DNA of 64,000 nucleotides from Dermatemys mawii (taxonomy: Eukaryota > Chordata > Testudines > Dermatemydidae), in assembly GCA_007922305.1 (NCBI GenBank), contig ML677341.1, positions 66,042,064-66,106,063 of the forward strand, in the 5' to 3' direction. Each line of letters opens with the position of its first letter. Position 1 is the stretch's first letter. The translations under genes and the position numbers were made by a program. The notes under the pieces are model-generated. The model did not search any database. It saw only the letters and a list, made by a program, of their open reading frames with translations, and was not told the origin of the DNA. Shown here one piece after another: positions 54,235 through 64,000 of the stretch.

Positions 54235-55949
54235 ACTGGTCTGTTTTCTGGGGAACCCTAATTCTAGAGTACCTTGGGTCCAAGGCCTCATATATGGCAT
54301 GCTGGACCTGGAGATTGCTGCAAGACTCTGTCCCCCAGTAGCAAGCCAGATCATCTGGCAGCATCTTCCAAAACACAGTATCTCTCTATTCTTATGCATT
54401 ATACTAAATGGTGGGGGGTGGAAGAGAGAGTCCTTGCCCCTCCCCCAAAGAATCTGCCATGTGTTAGAAAAGTGGATCAAACAAATTAGAGTTGTTTCGG
54501 GGAGCAGGGTTGTTAGGAAGCAACAGTAAGTTATTGACTTAGTACAATGAATGTATGTCATACCTTGCCAGTAACAATGGGCCAGCAGGTGTCTTGTAGG
54601 CCTTGCAGCATAGGTAGATGGGTTTTTGTTGGAGACTTTCCAATGTATAAGGGTCAGCAAAAGAGAAGTCTAACCTTAAGTGCTCAAAAAATGAGAATTG
54701 GAACCCAAATCACAAGTCTCTGAATTAAATCCAGAGACTTTTTTTTTTTTTTAAAGAAAAACAAAAACAGAACAAAACTGGGTCTTGTTTGCTTTTTTTG
54801 AGCATTGCGGATCCATATTTTCCAGTTCTTCCCTCCAACCATAAGGGTTAAAAACTTTTTAATTAATTGAAATCTGAGAATTTCTCAATTGCAGGAGGGT
54901 GGAACTTTAAGGAAAAAACTCTTCAAGTATTGAAAGTGAAAATTACAAGTTGGCAATACAAGTACCAATTGTACTAAAACTCCACACTAAAGTGTGAATT
55001 GGGAGGCTCTAGCTTTAATTGTTCAATACGAAGGGTTTCAGTGCTGCTTATACCATAGGCAGGGACAATAAATGGCTCATCTACAAAATGGGTGGATGGG
55101 GTGGGAAAGTAACCAGGCAGCTGTATCCATCCCATTGAATTTTATTTTAATCTAACCTCTTAATATTGTAATTCGTTAATAATATTCTAAGTTAACACTC
55201 CCTATAATTACTTTAGGGAAGGTGTGGAGTTGAGAGGGGAAAATAGTGTAGTCTTCCCTTCTAATGAGCCAATCTTACTTTTGCCCACAGCATGAAAGTA
55301 TAAGAATTAGCCTTTCCTAAAAAAAAAAACAAAAAAAAAAAAACAACAAACCAGGATGGGCAATGTTCTATTTGTTACCCACCTCTGTCATGGTTCAGAC
55401 AAACTTCCAGTGAGTAACTGCCCTTACTATTGAAACTTATACCTAACAGTGAAGTTAAATGAAACATCTTCCTGTTTCAGCCCACTTAGTTTGATAAGTT
55501 TTTGTTGTTTTGCATATATGCAAAAGGATCTATTGATATTATTCCAGTTAAAGCCTCAGTGTGTCTAGGATTTATCATTTTCCCCTGCCCTCAAACTATT
55601 TGATAGGAAAAGAGAGCATTTAGAATTGGGTGTCTTTTCATGTTTTAAACATCTTTGCCTCTAGGCATTATACTGATGCAGCCAAAAGGCATAAATTAAG
55701 GGTTCATAAGGGTTCTCTAACTTATTTGGGTTCAAATCACAAATAAAGTTTTAAGAAACCTTTTTGTGCAAGAAGAATGGCTTGAACAACATTGTAGGAA
55801 TTGTGATATATTCTATTGCATAAAAAACATTTATTCAGTTTCCAGACCAACAGTATACTTAGAAACTACCTCGAGCTAGTCCGTCCACACAAAGGAAGTG
55901 GGTGTGAGAATGCCTGTTGTCTTAATCTGACAGTAATGAAAACCACCTC
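54235..55949. other. Intergenic, A-rich patches only
   Basis: No gene. A-rich runs at 54739-54752 and 55319-55344 look like simple sequence. The frame 54229-54660 (minus) has no domain. Confidence 0.4.
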
Positions 55950-56135
55950 TTCATGCTGCCCAATATTGTCTGATTGTTTCCCATCTGTCTGCATCTATCT
56001 GTTGTCTCATACTTATATTGTATGGTCATTGGAGCAGGGACTGTTATCTTGTTCTTTGTTTGTACAGCTCCTAGCACAATGGGGCCCTGGGCTGTGACTA
56101 GAGTTCCTAGGTACTATAATACTAATAGTGCAGGT
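55950..56135 (+). repeat. MIR/L2-type tail
   Basis: GGAGCAGGGACTGTTATCTT, TTTGTACAGCTCCTAGCACA, ATGGGGCCCTGGGC and GTTCCTAGGTACTATAATAC, the sense version of the tail at 16868-16990 and 41618-41674. MIR SINE or L2 LINE end. Confidence 0.6.
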
Positions 56136-57004
56136 GGAAAGTGAGTTTAAAGATCCTGGGGAGGAAGGGGGAGAAGAAATAACTGAAATCCATATGGGTC
56201 TTTGTCTATAAGACTGAACTTAAAAAACCAAGCACATGGTAAAAACATGTGGCTCTTGAATTCTCAGTGGGGCCAGAGGGCAAGGACTTAATTGATTAAG
56301 AAATGCAACGAATACCTAATATGCTGAAGAAGAGTCAGTTTACATAGAGTCTAGATATTCCCAAGGAGAGCTTCAGAGAGCAATAAGGTACACAAAGAAA
56401 CTATCAGACTGATGGTGTCTGACTTCAGTGATAAACCATGTGGCTCTTTGTTGCAGTGAGAAATCTAAAAGAAGCCCTATTTAAAAAGGAGAGGGCCTGC
56501 TTCCCCTCCCCGCCCCGCCCCCAACACACACCCTCACTTGGGCCCAATCAAAAATAAATAAATAGAAAAATGCTCCAGAAACTGAAAGCTGAGGCAACAG
56601 CATTAAGAAAAAATTTAAAATACAAGAACAAAAGCTGTGTATTTGTAGAGCTCTGCAAATCTGTAGCTATCTACTTTATACACACAGACCATGTTTGCAG
56701 ATTGGATGCAGATACAAAATTTGTATCTGTGCAGGGCTCTGTGTAGCTGGGGATGAGAAACAAGCAGAGATTTTATTAGAAAAGATTGGGATGGTTATTA
56801 TGCAGGCATTTTTCAGTGTTGACTCTAACAGAGTTAAAATAAGAAAACCAAATTAAATGTGTGCCTCTAGGTTTTTTTTCACTGTCATGGCTTATGTAAA
56901 TGATTGATTTTGTTTTGGAGCAAATTGACTTTAAGCATTACATAACTGAGGCTTAAATTCTCCTGCTGCAGAAAAATAAATGTCTGAAATATGCTTCATA
57001 TAGG
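56136..57004. other. Intergenic, nothing recognised
   Basis: No gene. A short C-rich patch (56500-56535) is followed by AAAAATAAATAAATAG. No repeat family recognised. Confidence 0.35.
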
Positions 57005-57245
57005 ACCGGTCCAGAGTCCATAGAAAAATTCCTGTTGACTTCAGTAGGCTTTAGATCAGGCTCTATAATCTTATGTGTGAGAAACAGTTGCATGGTGTAT
57101 TGCTTTGTCAGAACTACCGTAGGATAACTTTGATTTTAACAAATACAACCCCATTTAAATATATGTATTCAGGCCTCAGTCCTACAATCAGATGGAGTCA
57201 GTCTTTCATTGACTTTGGTGGGCTTTGGAATTGGTCCATATTTCA
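57005..57245. repeat. Degenerate MITE pair (TTGACTTCAGTAGG words)
   Basis: GGACCGGTCCAGAGTCC with TGTTGACTTCAGTAGGCTTTAG, and then GGCCTCAGTCCTACAATCAG with CATTGACTTTGGTGGGCTTTGG. Both resemble halves of a widespread amniote palindromic MITE with CATTGACTTCAATGGG at its centre, but this copy is old and its limits are uncertain. Confidence 0.35.
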
Positions 57246-57259
57246 GAGTGGGCTTTTCT

Positions 57260-58884
57260 ATTAACATGCAGTACTCATTGCTGAAAATTCCCTATGTAAT
57301 ATCCTCTGAATCTCCACAAAACCTCTGCTCATTTCGCATCCCATAATACATAGCAGACAGGTTCCACATGTACAGTTCTAAAGGTGGGACTGTAGCCATA
57401 ATTAATGATATAACGGGACAACTTTCCTTCTCCCCAGCAAAGATGGACATAATTAAAATACCATCTTTAGTAAGGAAAAAATCATGGATCATTATTTCCG
57501 TGATATATATATAATTTATGGAATTCCTTGTTTCACTTTCTTATATGAAAAGCAGTTTTATACAGGACTTAGCCTGTACAAGATGCCATCTATGTGTGCT
57601 TATATGTAAGGATTGTAAAGGTTTGTATTGTTAATTACTACATTTTTGTTATTTTTTTAAACTCATTTATGCTTTAATAACATCTGCCATGAATTTAAGC
57701 TACAGTGGTGGTAATGTCTTTATATGGGTATGTTTTGATGGGGAGAGATGAAAATAAGAAACTAAGCATCATATAAGCAATAGCAACAGGATGCCTATCT
57801 GTAGAGAAATTACTTGAAGTACTTCGGAGGGACGTTATCTGTAAAGAAGATTGCTTGCGTTCAGATCAGTGTTTTGAAGACATTCATCTGCTCTTTCTCT
57901 TTGCTTCCTGATTGTCTCTGACGACATAATCAAGCCACAGTACCGTCAAAGAAAAAAGTAGTTGCACTACAACCAGGGATTGGAGGAGCCTGTTTTGTTT
58001 TGTTTTGTTTTAAAATGGGGCTTTAGGGAAAAAAATATAGAAAATGAGAAGTCTCTGAATACACTACTTTGTAAAACTTTCCATGAGTCATTAATGATCT
58101 CTTAAAATGTACCCTGAAAGTTTTAGCCTTTTAAAAATGTAACATGTATTGATTTGGCAATTTGAAAGTTGGGATAAGAAATATAAGCTTACCAAAATAA
58201 GGTACTTAATTTCTTCCTTTAAATAACAAAACCAGATTTGTAATCTTCCCCTGTATTTAAAATGCCAGGCAACTAGTTTTATGTTTGATATGCTGTAATC
58301 TGTAAATAAAATAGGACTGAAACTTTATTTCAAACTCAGCCTCTTAATTTTCTTTCCCTTATTGGTCAAAGTCAGATATATGGCGTTAGTTAGTATATGT
58401 GGTTCAATATATCTAATTCACACACTATTATAATAGTTGCTTTTCATTTTAATTTTTTCTGTAAGTCTGAAACATTAAACATTGAGATTTTTCAATATTT
58501 CATCCATAAAGATACTTTTAAAATTCAACTTGTAGATCCACTGCATAAAGAACATTAAAAAATGAAATATACAAATGAGTTATGTGTATACTTTAAACAA
58601 TGAACTAAACATTGCTTAGGGGGAAAATATCTATTCAACTTTACAAATATCTGATACCAGTGTTTATTGCCATGCATTCCAGGGATTTCTTCCTGTAAGG
58701 AATATGCTATATGCACATTTGAAGGTTGTTCTCTCCTTAGAGCTATACAATATCTTTTTTTGGCCAGAAATTATCCATACCATCTTAATTAAATATAATT
58801 AAGAAAAAATCCTTCCAGTACTGTTCATCAGGAGTTGCATTTTGTAGAAATTATTTTAAATTTAGATATTATATGAACATTTCA
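57260..58884. other. Intergenic, nothing recognised
   Basis: AT-rich sequence with a (GTTTT)4 patch at 57990-58010. No gene or named repeat seen. Confidence 0.4.
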
Positions 58885-60310
58885 AGATTTATTCATGGAT
58901 TCCAAGGCCAAAAGTGACCACTGTGATCATCTAGCCTGACTTCCTGTATAACACAGACCATAGAATTTTCCTGGAGCACATCTTTTAGGGAAACTTCCAA
59001 TCTTGCTTTAAAAATTATCAATGCTGGAGAATCCACCATGACCCTTGATAACTGTTCCAATTATCAATTGCACTGTTAAAAAGTATGCATAATTTCCAGT
59101 CTGAATTTATCCTTGTTCAATTTCTAGCCATTGGATCGTGTTATACCTTTCTCTGCTAGATTGAAGAGCCCATTATTATATATTTGTTCCCTGTGTTAGG
59201 TACTAATCAAATCACCTCTCTGTTAGATTTAAGGAGCTCAATCTATTTAGTTTATCACTATGAGGCATGTTTCCTAATCCTTTTAATTATTTTTGTGGGC
59301 CTTCTCTGAATCCTCTCCAATTTATCAACATCCTTGAATCGTGGATAGCAGAACTGGTCACAGTATTCTAGCAGCAGTCCAAATACAGAGGTAAAATAAC
59401 ATCTCTTATACCTACTCAAGATTACTCTGTGCATCCCAGGATTACATTACTCCATTATCTTACAGTGAGAGCCCTTGTTCAGCTCACTAACCATTACAGC
59501 TCCCAAATCTTTTTCAGAGTCACTGCTTTCTAGGATAGTCTCGCATACTGAAAGCATGACCCACAGTCTTTGTTCCTAGATGTATACTTTTACATTTAGA
59601 CATATTAAAATGTATATTGTTTGCTTGCGCCCAGTTTACCAGGCATTCAGATCACTTCGTTTCAGTGACTTGTCTTCATTATTTACCGCTACCCCAATTT
59701 TTGTGCCTTCTGCAAATTTTTATGTTTTTAGCCAGGTCACTAATAAAATACTAATGTACCTAGGGCCAGGAACTGATCCTTGCAGAATTCCTCTAGAAAC
59801 TTGCCTCTCCAATGATGATTCCCCATTTACATTTTGAAACCTATCAGCCAGTTTTTAATCCATTCACTGTGTATCATGTTAATTTTATATCTTTTTTTTT
59901 TTTAAATTAAAATGTCATGCTGTACTGAGTCAAATGCCTTACAGAAGTCTAAGTATAATACATCAACACAACTATCTTTATCAACCAAACTTATAATCTC
60001 AAATAAAATGTAGCTTAAAAAAAAATCAACTTGGTCAGGATTTATTTTCCACAAACCCAAGTTGATTGACAGTTAATTATAAAACTTAAACTATGTCCTA
60101 TTGTCCTTACTTCTCCTGGCTATAGCTTTATGTCCCTTTGCCTTCCTTATCTGTTTTCTACAGTTACTAGTTTCTGATTTATTTTCCTTACTGTCAACTT
60201 TCCCTTTCTTTCATATTACTGTTTTTTATAGCTGCCTTCACTTCTCTTCTAGCCCAAAGTGGTTTTTTAACAGCCATCTTCCTCCATTGTGGCTTTGGGG
60301 GCATCTAGTG
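58885..60310 (-). mobile_element. CR1 LINE, antisense and decayed
   Basis: The antisense CR1 3' end (GGATTCCAAGGCCAAAAGTG, ATCATCTAGCCTGACTTCC) starts at about 58893. Words equivalent to the CR1 RT on the minus strand follow, for example the complement of AGAATTCTGCAAGGATCAGTTC (GTDP.G.IL palm-side text) near 59775. The 3' UTR and RT are strongly diverged, with many indels, and the copy fades out near 60310. It is a different CR1 subfamily from the nested pair. Confidence 0.7.
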
Positions 60311-60703
60311 AAGATTTCTTAAACAATTCTCCATTATTATTTACATTTTTTCTGATTTAAATTCTTCCTCCCAGCTGATTTTTGGCTCGGAATTTTTTTC
60401 AGCATTGTGAATTTGGTCCTGTTAAAGCAGTATTTGTGTGTGTGTATATATAAATTTATTTATTTATATAAAATCACGGGTCTGGATTCTGTACATTAAA
60501 AATGTCATGATCACCTGTACCTAAGGTACCATTAATTTTTATACATCAAGAAGACATCTAACACATTTTAAGTTAGGAAACTAATCTAAACGTTCAAAAT
60601 TCCAAAAAAAAAATTTAATGGCAGCATGAGATTTCTAGCATATATCACTCGAATTGAAGGCCTCCAGGATTATACACCTTTTTTCGTATAGAGCAGAATC
60701 TCA
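60311..60703. other. Intergenic, microsatellite
   Basis: No gene. (TG)n/(TA)n patch at 60436-60471. Confidence 0.45.
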
Positions 60704-61258
60704 GGCCTGGTCTACACTGTGAACATAGGTTGACGTAACGTATGTGTCTACACTACCGAGTCCCTTCCACCGATTTAAATGGCCTGTAAACTCGACTGCT
60801 GTACTCCACCTTCGCAAGAGGCATAGCGCTTGATTTGACATCCATGGGTCAACATGGGGATCGTGTAGAAACTGCATTGTGCAATTAAATTGAATTAATT
60901 GGCCTCCAGGAGGCATCCCACAATGCTCCACTGTGATCGCTCTGGAGAGCACTTTCAACTCCACTGCATATGAGCCAGGTACACAGGAAACAGTTGCTCC
61001 TTGTTAAAGCCTCGGGAACTTTGGAATTTTCATTTCCTGTTTGATCAGTATGGAGAGCTCACCAGCACAGCTGATCATGACTGCAAATGCACGAGTTGGT
61101 AGCAGAGCATGGCGCTAGGGGAGGCACCTCTGGTGAGTACACATTTCCAGTCAAACTAGAGGTTACGTGCTATTATTTTTTTATGTTTAATCTGAACAGA
61201 AAAGTAAGTGTGGTGGGTATCGATAGCTACACAGAGGGTGCTCTCTGCAAAAGATGGT

Positions 61259-61540
61259 TTATGTGCCAGGGAAAGTCCAGGAATCCTCTATGGAGATCTC
61301 CATGAAGCTTTCAGAGAGAAACTCTGCAATCCTTTGCAGAAGGTTTCTGGGGAGGACTGCTGTATTTCGTCCATCATGGTAGAACTCTTTCCCACACCAC
61401 TCCAGTATTAACTCTGCTGGCATCATTGCAACACACAGCATTGCAGCATAAGGACCAGGTCTGCACTCAGACACTTGCAGCATCTGCTCTCTCGCTGCCT
61501 CTCCTTACCCTTAGAAGAGTGATATTGCGTAGACTCATGA
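61259..61540 (-). pseudogene. Harbinger third ORF, second copy
   Basis: Minus-strand text with NITLLRV near its start, then YAAMLCVAMMPAELILEW, KEFYHDGRNTAVLPRNLLQ and SFMEISIEDSW. It aligns with the frame at 19748-20068 over about 90 residues with few gaps. It lacks the last dozen residues and has no certain start. Unknown function. Confidence 0.5.
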
Positions 61541-62899
61541 AGGGGAAACGAGAAGTTTTCAGTGCTAGCCCTTAAACCACAAATAATTCAAGAAGTAATC
61601 TGCCTCCTGTTTGGTAACATCTGAGTCACACAACCATGCTTTCCCAAATGTGCCGTGGTTGTGGTTGGAAGAGATCACTGTACTGCAAGCAGCATTTGGA
61701 AAAAAACTTGGAGGGGTAGGGTGGCTTCCTGTTTGTCTGCCTCTCCACATCCCCCGCCTGGTGTCGCTTTGTAAAAAAAAAACTATTTGCTAGGCTTTGC
61801 ACTGATGCCTCCCCTTAAGCACCATCCAGGTTGCTAGAGAGAAGGGGACTTTTCTCACATTCCAACCTCCAATCCCAAGGATGTCTTCACAAAAGCAGCA
61901 GCACAAGATCTCTTGCCACCTTACTCACCGTGGCTGGAGCAGCAAATCAACTCTTGCAATAGCCAGCAGTTGGGATTATGTTGTGCCTTGCAGTGAAGTG
62001 TATTGAGGGGTGTTGTTTTTTAATTTAAAAAAATTAACCTTGCACCAGAAACAATGTATGCACTGTTAATGTTACCCTCATGCTTTGCATTCCTTGCAGC
62101 TAAAACCTTTTCCGTTGGCGCATCCTCCACACCAGGACAGAGACTTTCCCACATTAGAAGGTGGAAAAAGAAGACTCGGGAGAACATGATTAATGTTAAT
62201 GCATGCCTCTGAGAGTGACAAGATGGAGCTCAGAGCATGGAGGATTACACTGTCTGAGAACCTGGACATGGACAGGAGAGCATGCAGGGAACAAGAGTAT
62301 GCCACATAGGAAAAGATGCTGTGGATTATGAAGGAACAATCAGACATGTTGAAGCCTCTGGTTGAGATTCAAGAAAGGCAGCTGGATGCTAGAATCCCTC
62401 TGCAGCCTATACTGAACCTACTGCTATAATTGCTCAGTTCTACATTCTCTTCACTAAAACATCCTATGAGGTGGGAGGATGGGAGGGGCAAAGGAGAGAC
62501 TTTGTTATCCCTTGCACTCCACACCAGCGGAGGGTACAAGGACCAGAAGGTGCCCATTCCCACACCTTTGATTGTTGTTGCAGTGTATCTGTAAGCAAGC
62601 TTTCCTTGTTTCTCCCCCCACAGTGTTATCAGCCCTTTTGCCTCTGATAATCTTACTTTTCTTTGCTGTCTCGGTGTGTTTGTATGCAAAATTAAATTGA
62701 GGAGAAAAGGCTCTTTATTCATCCAATAGTTGGTGGAGGTGAAGTTTACAGGGAAGAAAATGCAAATGGAAGGGACAGTCTGGTATTCCAAAGTCTCATG
62801 AAGACACACACCCTCTTGATGTGCTCTTATTGCCCTGGTGTCTGACAAGCAGCCAATTTTGAGCAGCCAATGTGCTTCAGCACCCACCCTGCTGGAAAC

Positions 62900-63940
62900 T
62901 TTTTTCACAGAAAATATTATGGAGCACACAGCATGTAGTGACAATAATGGGGATATTGCTTTCACTGAGGTCTAAGCTGGTAAGCAAACAATGTTAATGA
63001 CCTTTTCAATGTCCAGAGGCACATTCTACCACCATTCTGCACTTGCTCAGCCTATGGTTTGACCAGTCCTTACTGCTGTCAAGGCTATCTGTGTATGGCT
63101 TCATGAGCCATGAGAGCAAGGGGTAGGCTGGGTCGTCTAGGATTACGATTGGCATTTCAACATCATCAATGCTTATTTTGCAGTTGGGAAAGAATGTCCC
63201 TGCTTGCAGGTTTCTGAACAGACCTGTGTTCCTAACGATACACATATCATGGACCTTCCCCAACCATCCCACATTGATATTGGTGAAATGGCCCTTATGA
63301 TCCATCTCTGCTTGCAACACCATTGAATAGTAGATACTCTTTGGCAAGGTTGTGTGGTGCCAAGATAGGAATATGCATTCCCTCTATTGCCCCACAACAG
63401 TTAGGGAACCACATTGCGGTGAAACCATCAACTACATGCTGCACATTGCCAAGAGTTACTACCCTTAGCAGAAGCCTGTTGGTAGACCAGCAAACTTGGA
63501 TCTCATGTTAGATTTACCTGGCATTGCACGCCTCCACAAGGCTATGACCACTCACTTCTCCACTGTCAGAGAACCTCTCATTTTAGTATTGCTGTGCTTC
63601 GGGGCTAGGGAAAGCTCTTCACGTACTCCCTGGAAAGTGGCCTTATGCATTTGAAAGTTCTGCAGCCACTGTTCATCATCCCGTAGCTGCATGACAATGC
63701 AGTCCCACAAGTCAGTGCTTATTTCCTGGGCCCCAAAATGGTGCTCAACTGTGTCAAGTTGATGCGTGACTGGCCCCAGCAACTGTACATTGCTCTTTTC
63801 TGTCTTCCAGCAGAGCTGCTTGTGTGGCATCACATTGTTCCATGCAGCGGCTCCTGTATCATCTGTGTAAATACTGCAGGATACGGCACAAGGTGTTTGT
63901 AATGCTCACAACAGTGTGCAACTCAGCGGGGTCCATGCTT
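62900..63940 (-). pseudogene. Harbinger transposase, second copy, broken
   Basis: The frame 63833-63552 has WDCIVMQLRDDEQWLQNFQM and NTKMRGSLTVEK (N-terminal region). The frame 63347-63006 has NINVGWLGKVHDMCIVRNTG, with the second catalytic Asp, and RLSKCRMVVECASGH, with the catalytic Glu. The first Asp region near 63390-63350 (AIEGMHIPILAPH) is altered: the GAIDGTHIPI motif reads with Glu in place of Asp. Several frameshifts; dead. Confidence 0.8.
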
Positions 63941-64000
63941 TTTGTGCTATGGTGTCTGTGCAGGTAACCCAGGCTTGCGAAAATGGTTTGGTTTGTTTGC

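Larger units (their letters stand above)
60704..64000. mobile_element. PIF/Harbinger element, second copy, 3' end outside window
   Basis: The left terminus GGCCTGGTCTACACTGTGAA matches the terminus at 18676. The parts lie in the same order as in the 18676 element: a short remnant of ORF1 exon 1 ending CCTCTG|GTGAGT at 61132, the third antisense frame (61259-61540), ORF1 exon 2 (62100-62430) and the transposase on minus (62900-63940). The Myb-like domain is missing, and the other parts are shifted and broken. The right terminus is beyond 64000. Confidence 0.85.

Noticed and set aside
58885..60310. Possible host exon encoding YLGPGTDPCRIPLET
   Set aside because: The text is the antisense reading of the CR1 reverse-transcriptase region around its GxxLGP motif, not a host protein.
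1..64000. CRISPR arrays, tRNA or rRNA genes
   Set aside because: No regularly spaced direct repeats, no cloverleaf with A and B box sequence and no rRNA-like sequence was noticed; the DNA is vertebrate nuclear.

Overview
This 64 kb window is vertebrate nuclear DNA with two split protein-coding genes set in repeats. The repeats point to a non-avian reptile, most likely a turtle. They are CR1 LINEs whose 3' ends read TCTTATGTTCTT, MIR/L2-type fragments, several hAT MITEs with 8-bp target duplications, a PIF/Harbinger transposon with a Myb-like gene and a transposase gene, and a DIRS-type tyrosine-recombinase retrotransposon. Both host genes are on the + strand: MRPL42 (mitoribosome large-subunit protein) at about 3.4-12.4 kb and SOCS2 (cytokine-signalling suppressor) at about 48.7-53.3 kb. 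They are also neighbours in this order and orientation on human 12q22, which supports the calls. No RNA gene, CRISPR array or prokaryotic feature was seen.

Layout. 0-3.3 kb: a CR1 copy with an internal deletion, two hAT MITEs, a TA-bounded palindromic MITE and an L2 fragment. 3.35-4.05 kb: CpG-rich MRPL42 promoter with ZNF143-, ETS- and NRF1-like sites. 5.6-12.4 kb: MRPL42 coding exons, with a near-perfect 48-bp-arm palindrome in intron 1. 12.4-18.6 kb: intergenic DNA with MIR, CR1-tail, hAT and Harbinger-type MITE copies. 18.68-22.88 kb: a complete but mutated Harbinger element carrying Myb-like ORF1 (+), a DDE transposase (-) and a third antisense reading frame conserved in the second copy. 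23-32 kb: mostly unrecognised sequence with weak repeat signals. 32.3-36.4 kb: one CR1 inserted inside another. 37.46-41.37 kb: a decayed DIRS element on the minus strand with inverted termini and an internal complementary region. 41.6-44 kb: two hAT MITEs, one inside a MIR/L2 tail. 44-48 kb: an AT-rich, repeat-poor block upstream of SOCS2. 48-50.2 kb: SOCS2 CpG island with two STAT-type sites 11 bp apart. 51.3-53.3 kb: SOCS2 main coding exon and a 3' UTR that contains a hAT MITE. 53.3-60.7 kb: intergenic with a hAT MITE and an antisense CR1. 60.7-64 kb: a second Harbinger element that has lost its Myb exon and runs off the end.

The two host genes have unrelated jobs, mitochondrial translation and feedback on STAT5 signalling. 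The observations most worth following are the third Harbinger reading frame, the DIRS terminal architecture, the nested CR1 pair, the intron palindrome and the paired STAT motifs at SOCS2. Exon boundaries are read by eye from splice signals and protein similarity. Family names for repeats rest on recognised motifs and termini, not on a database search.
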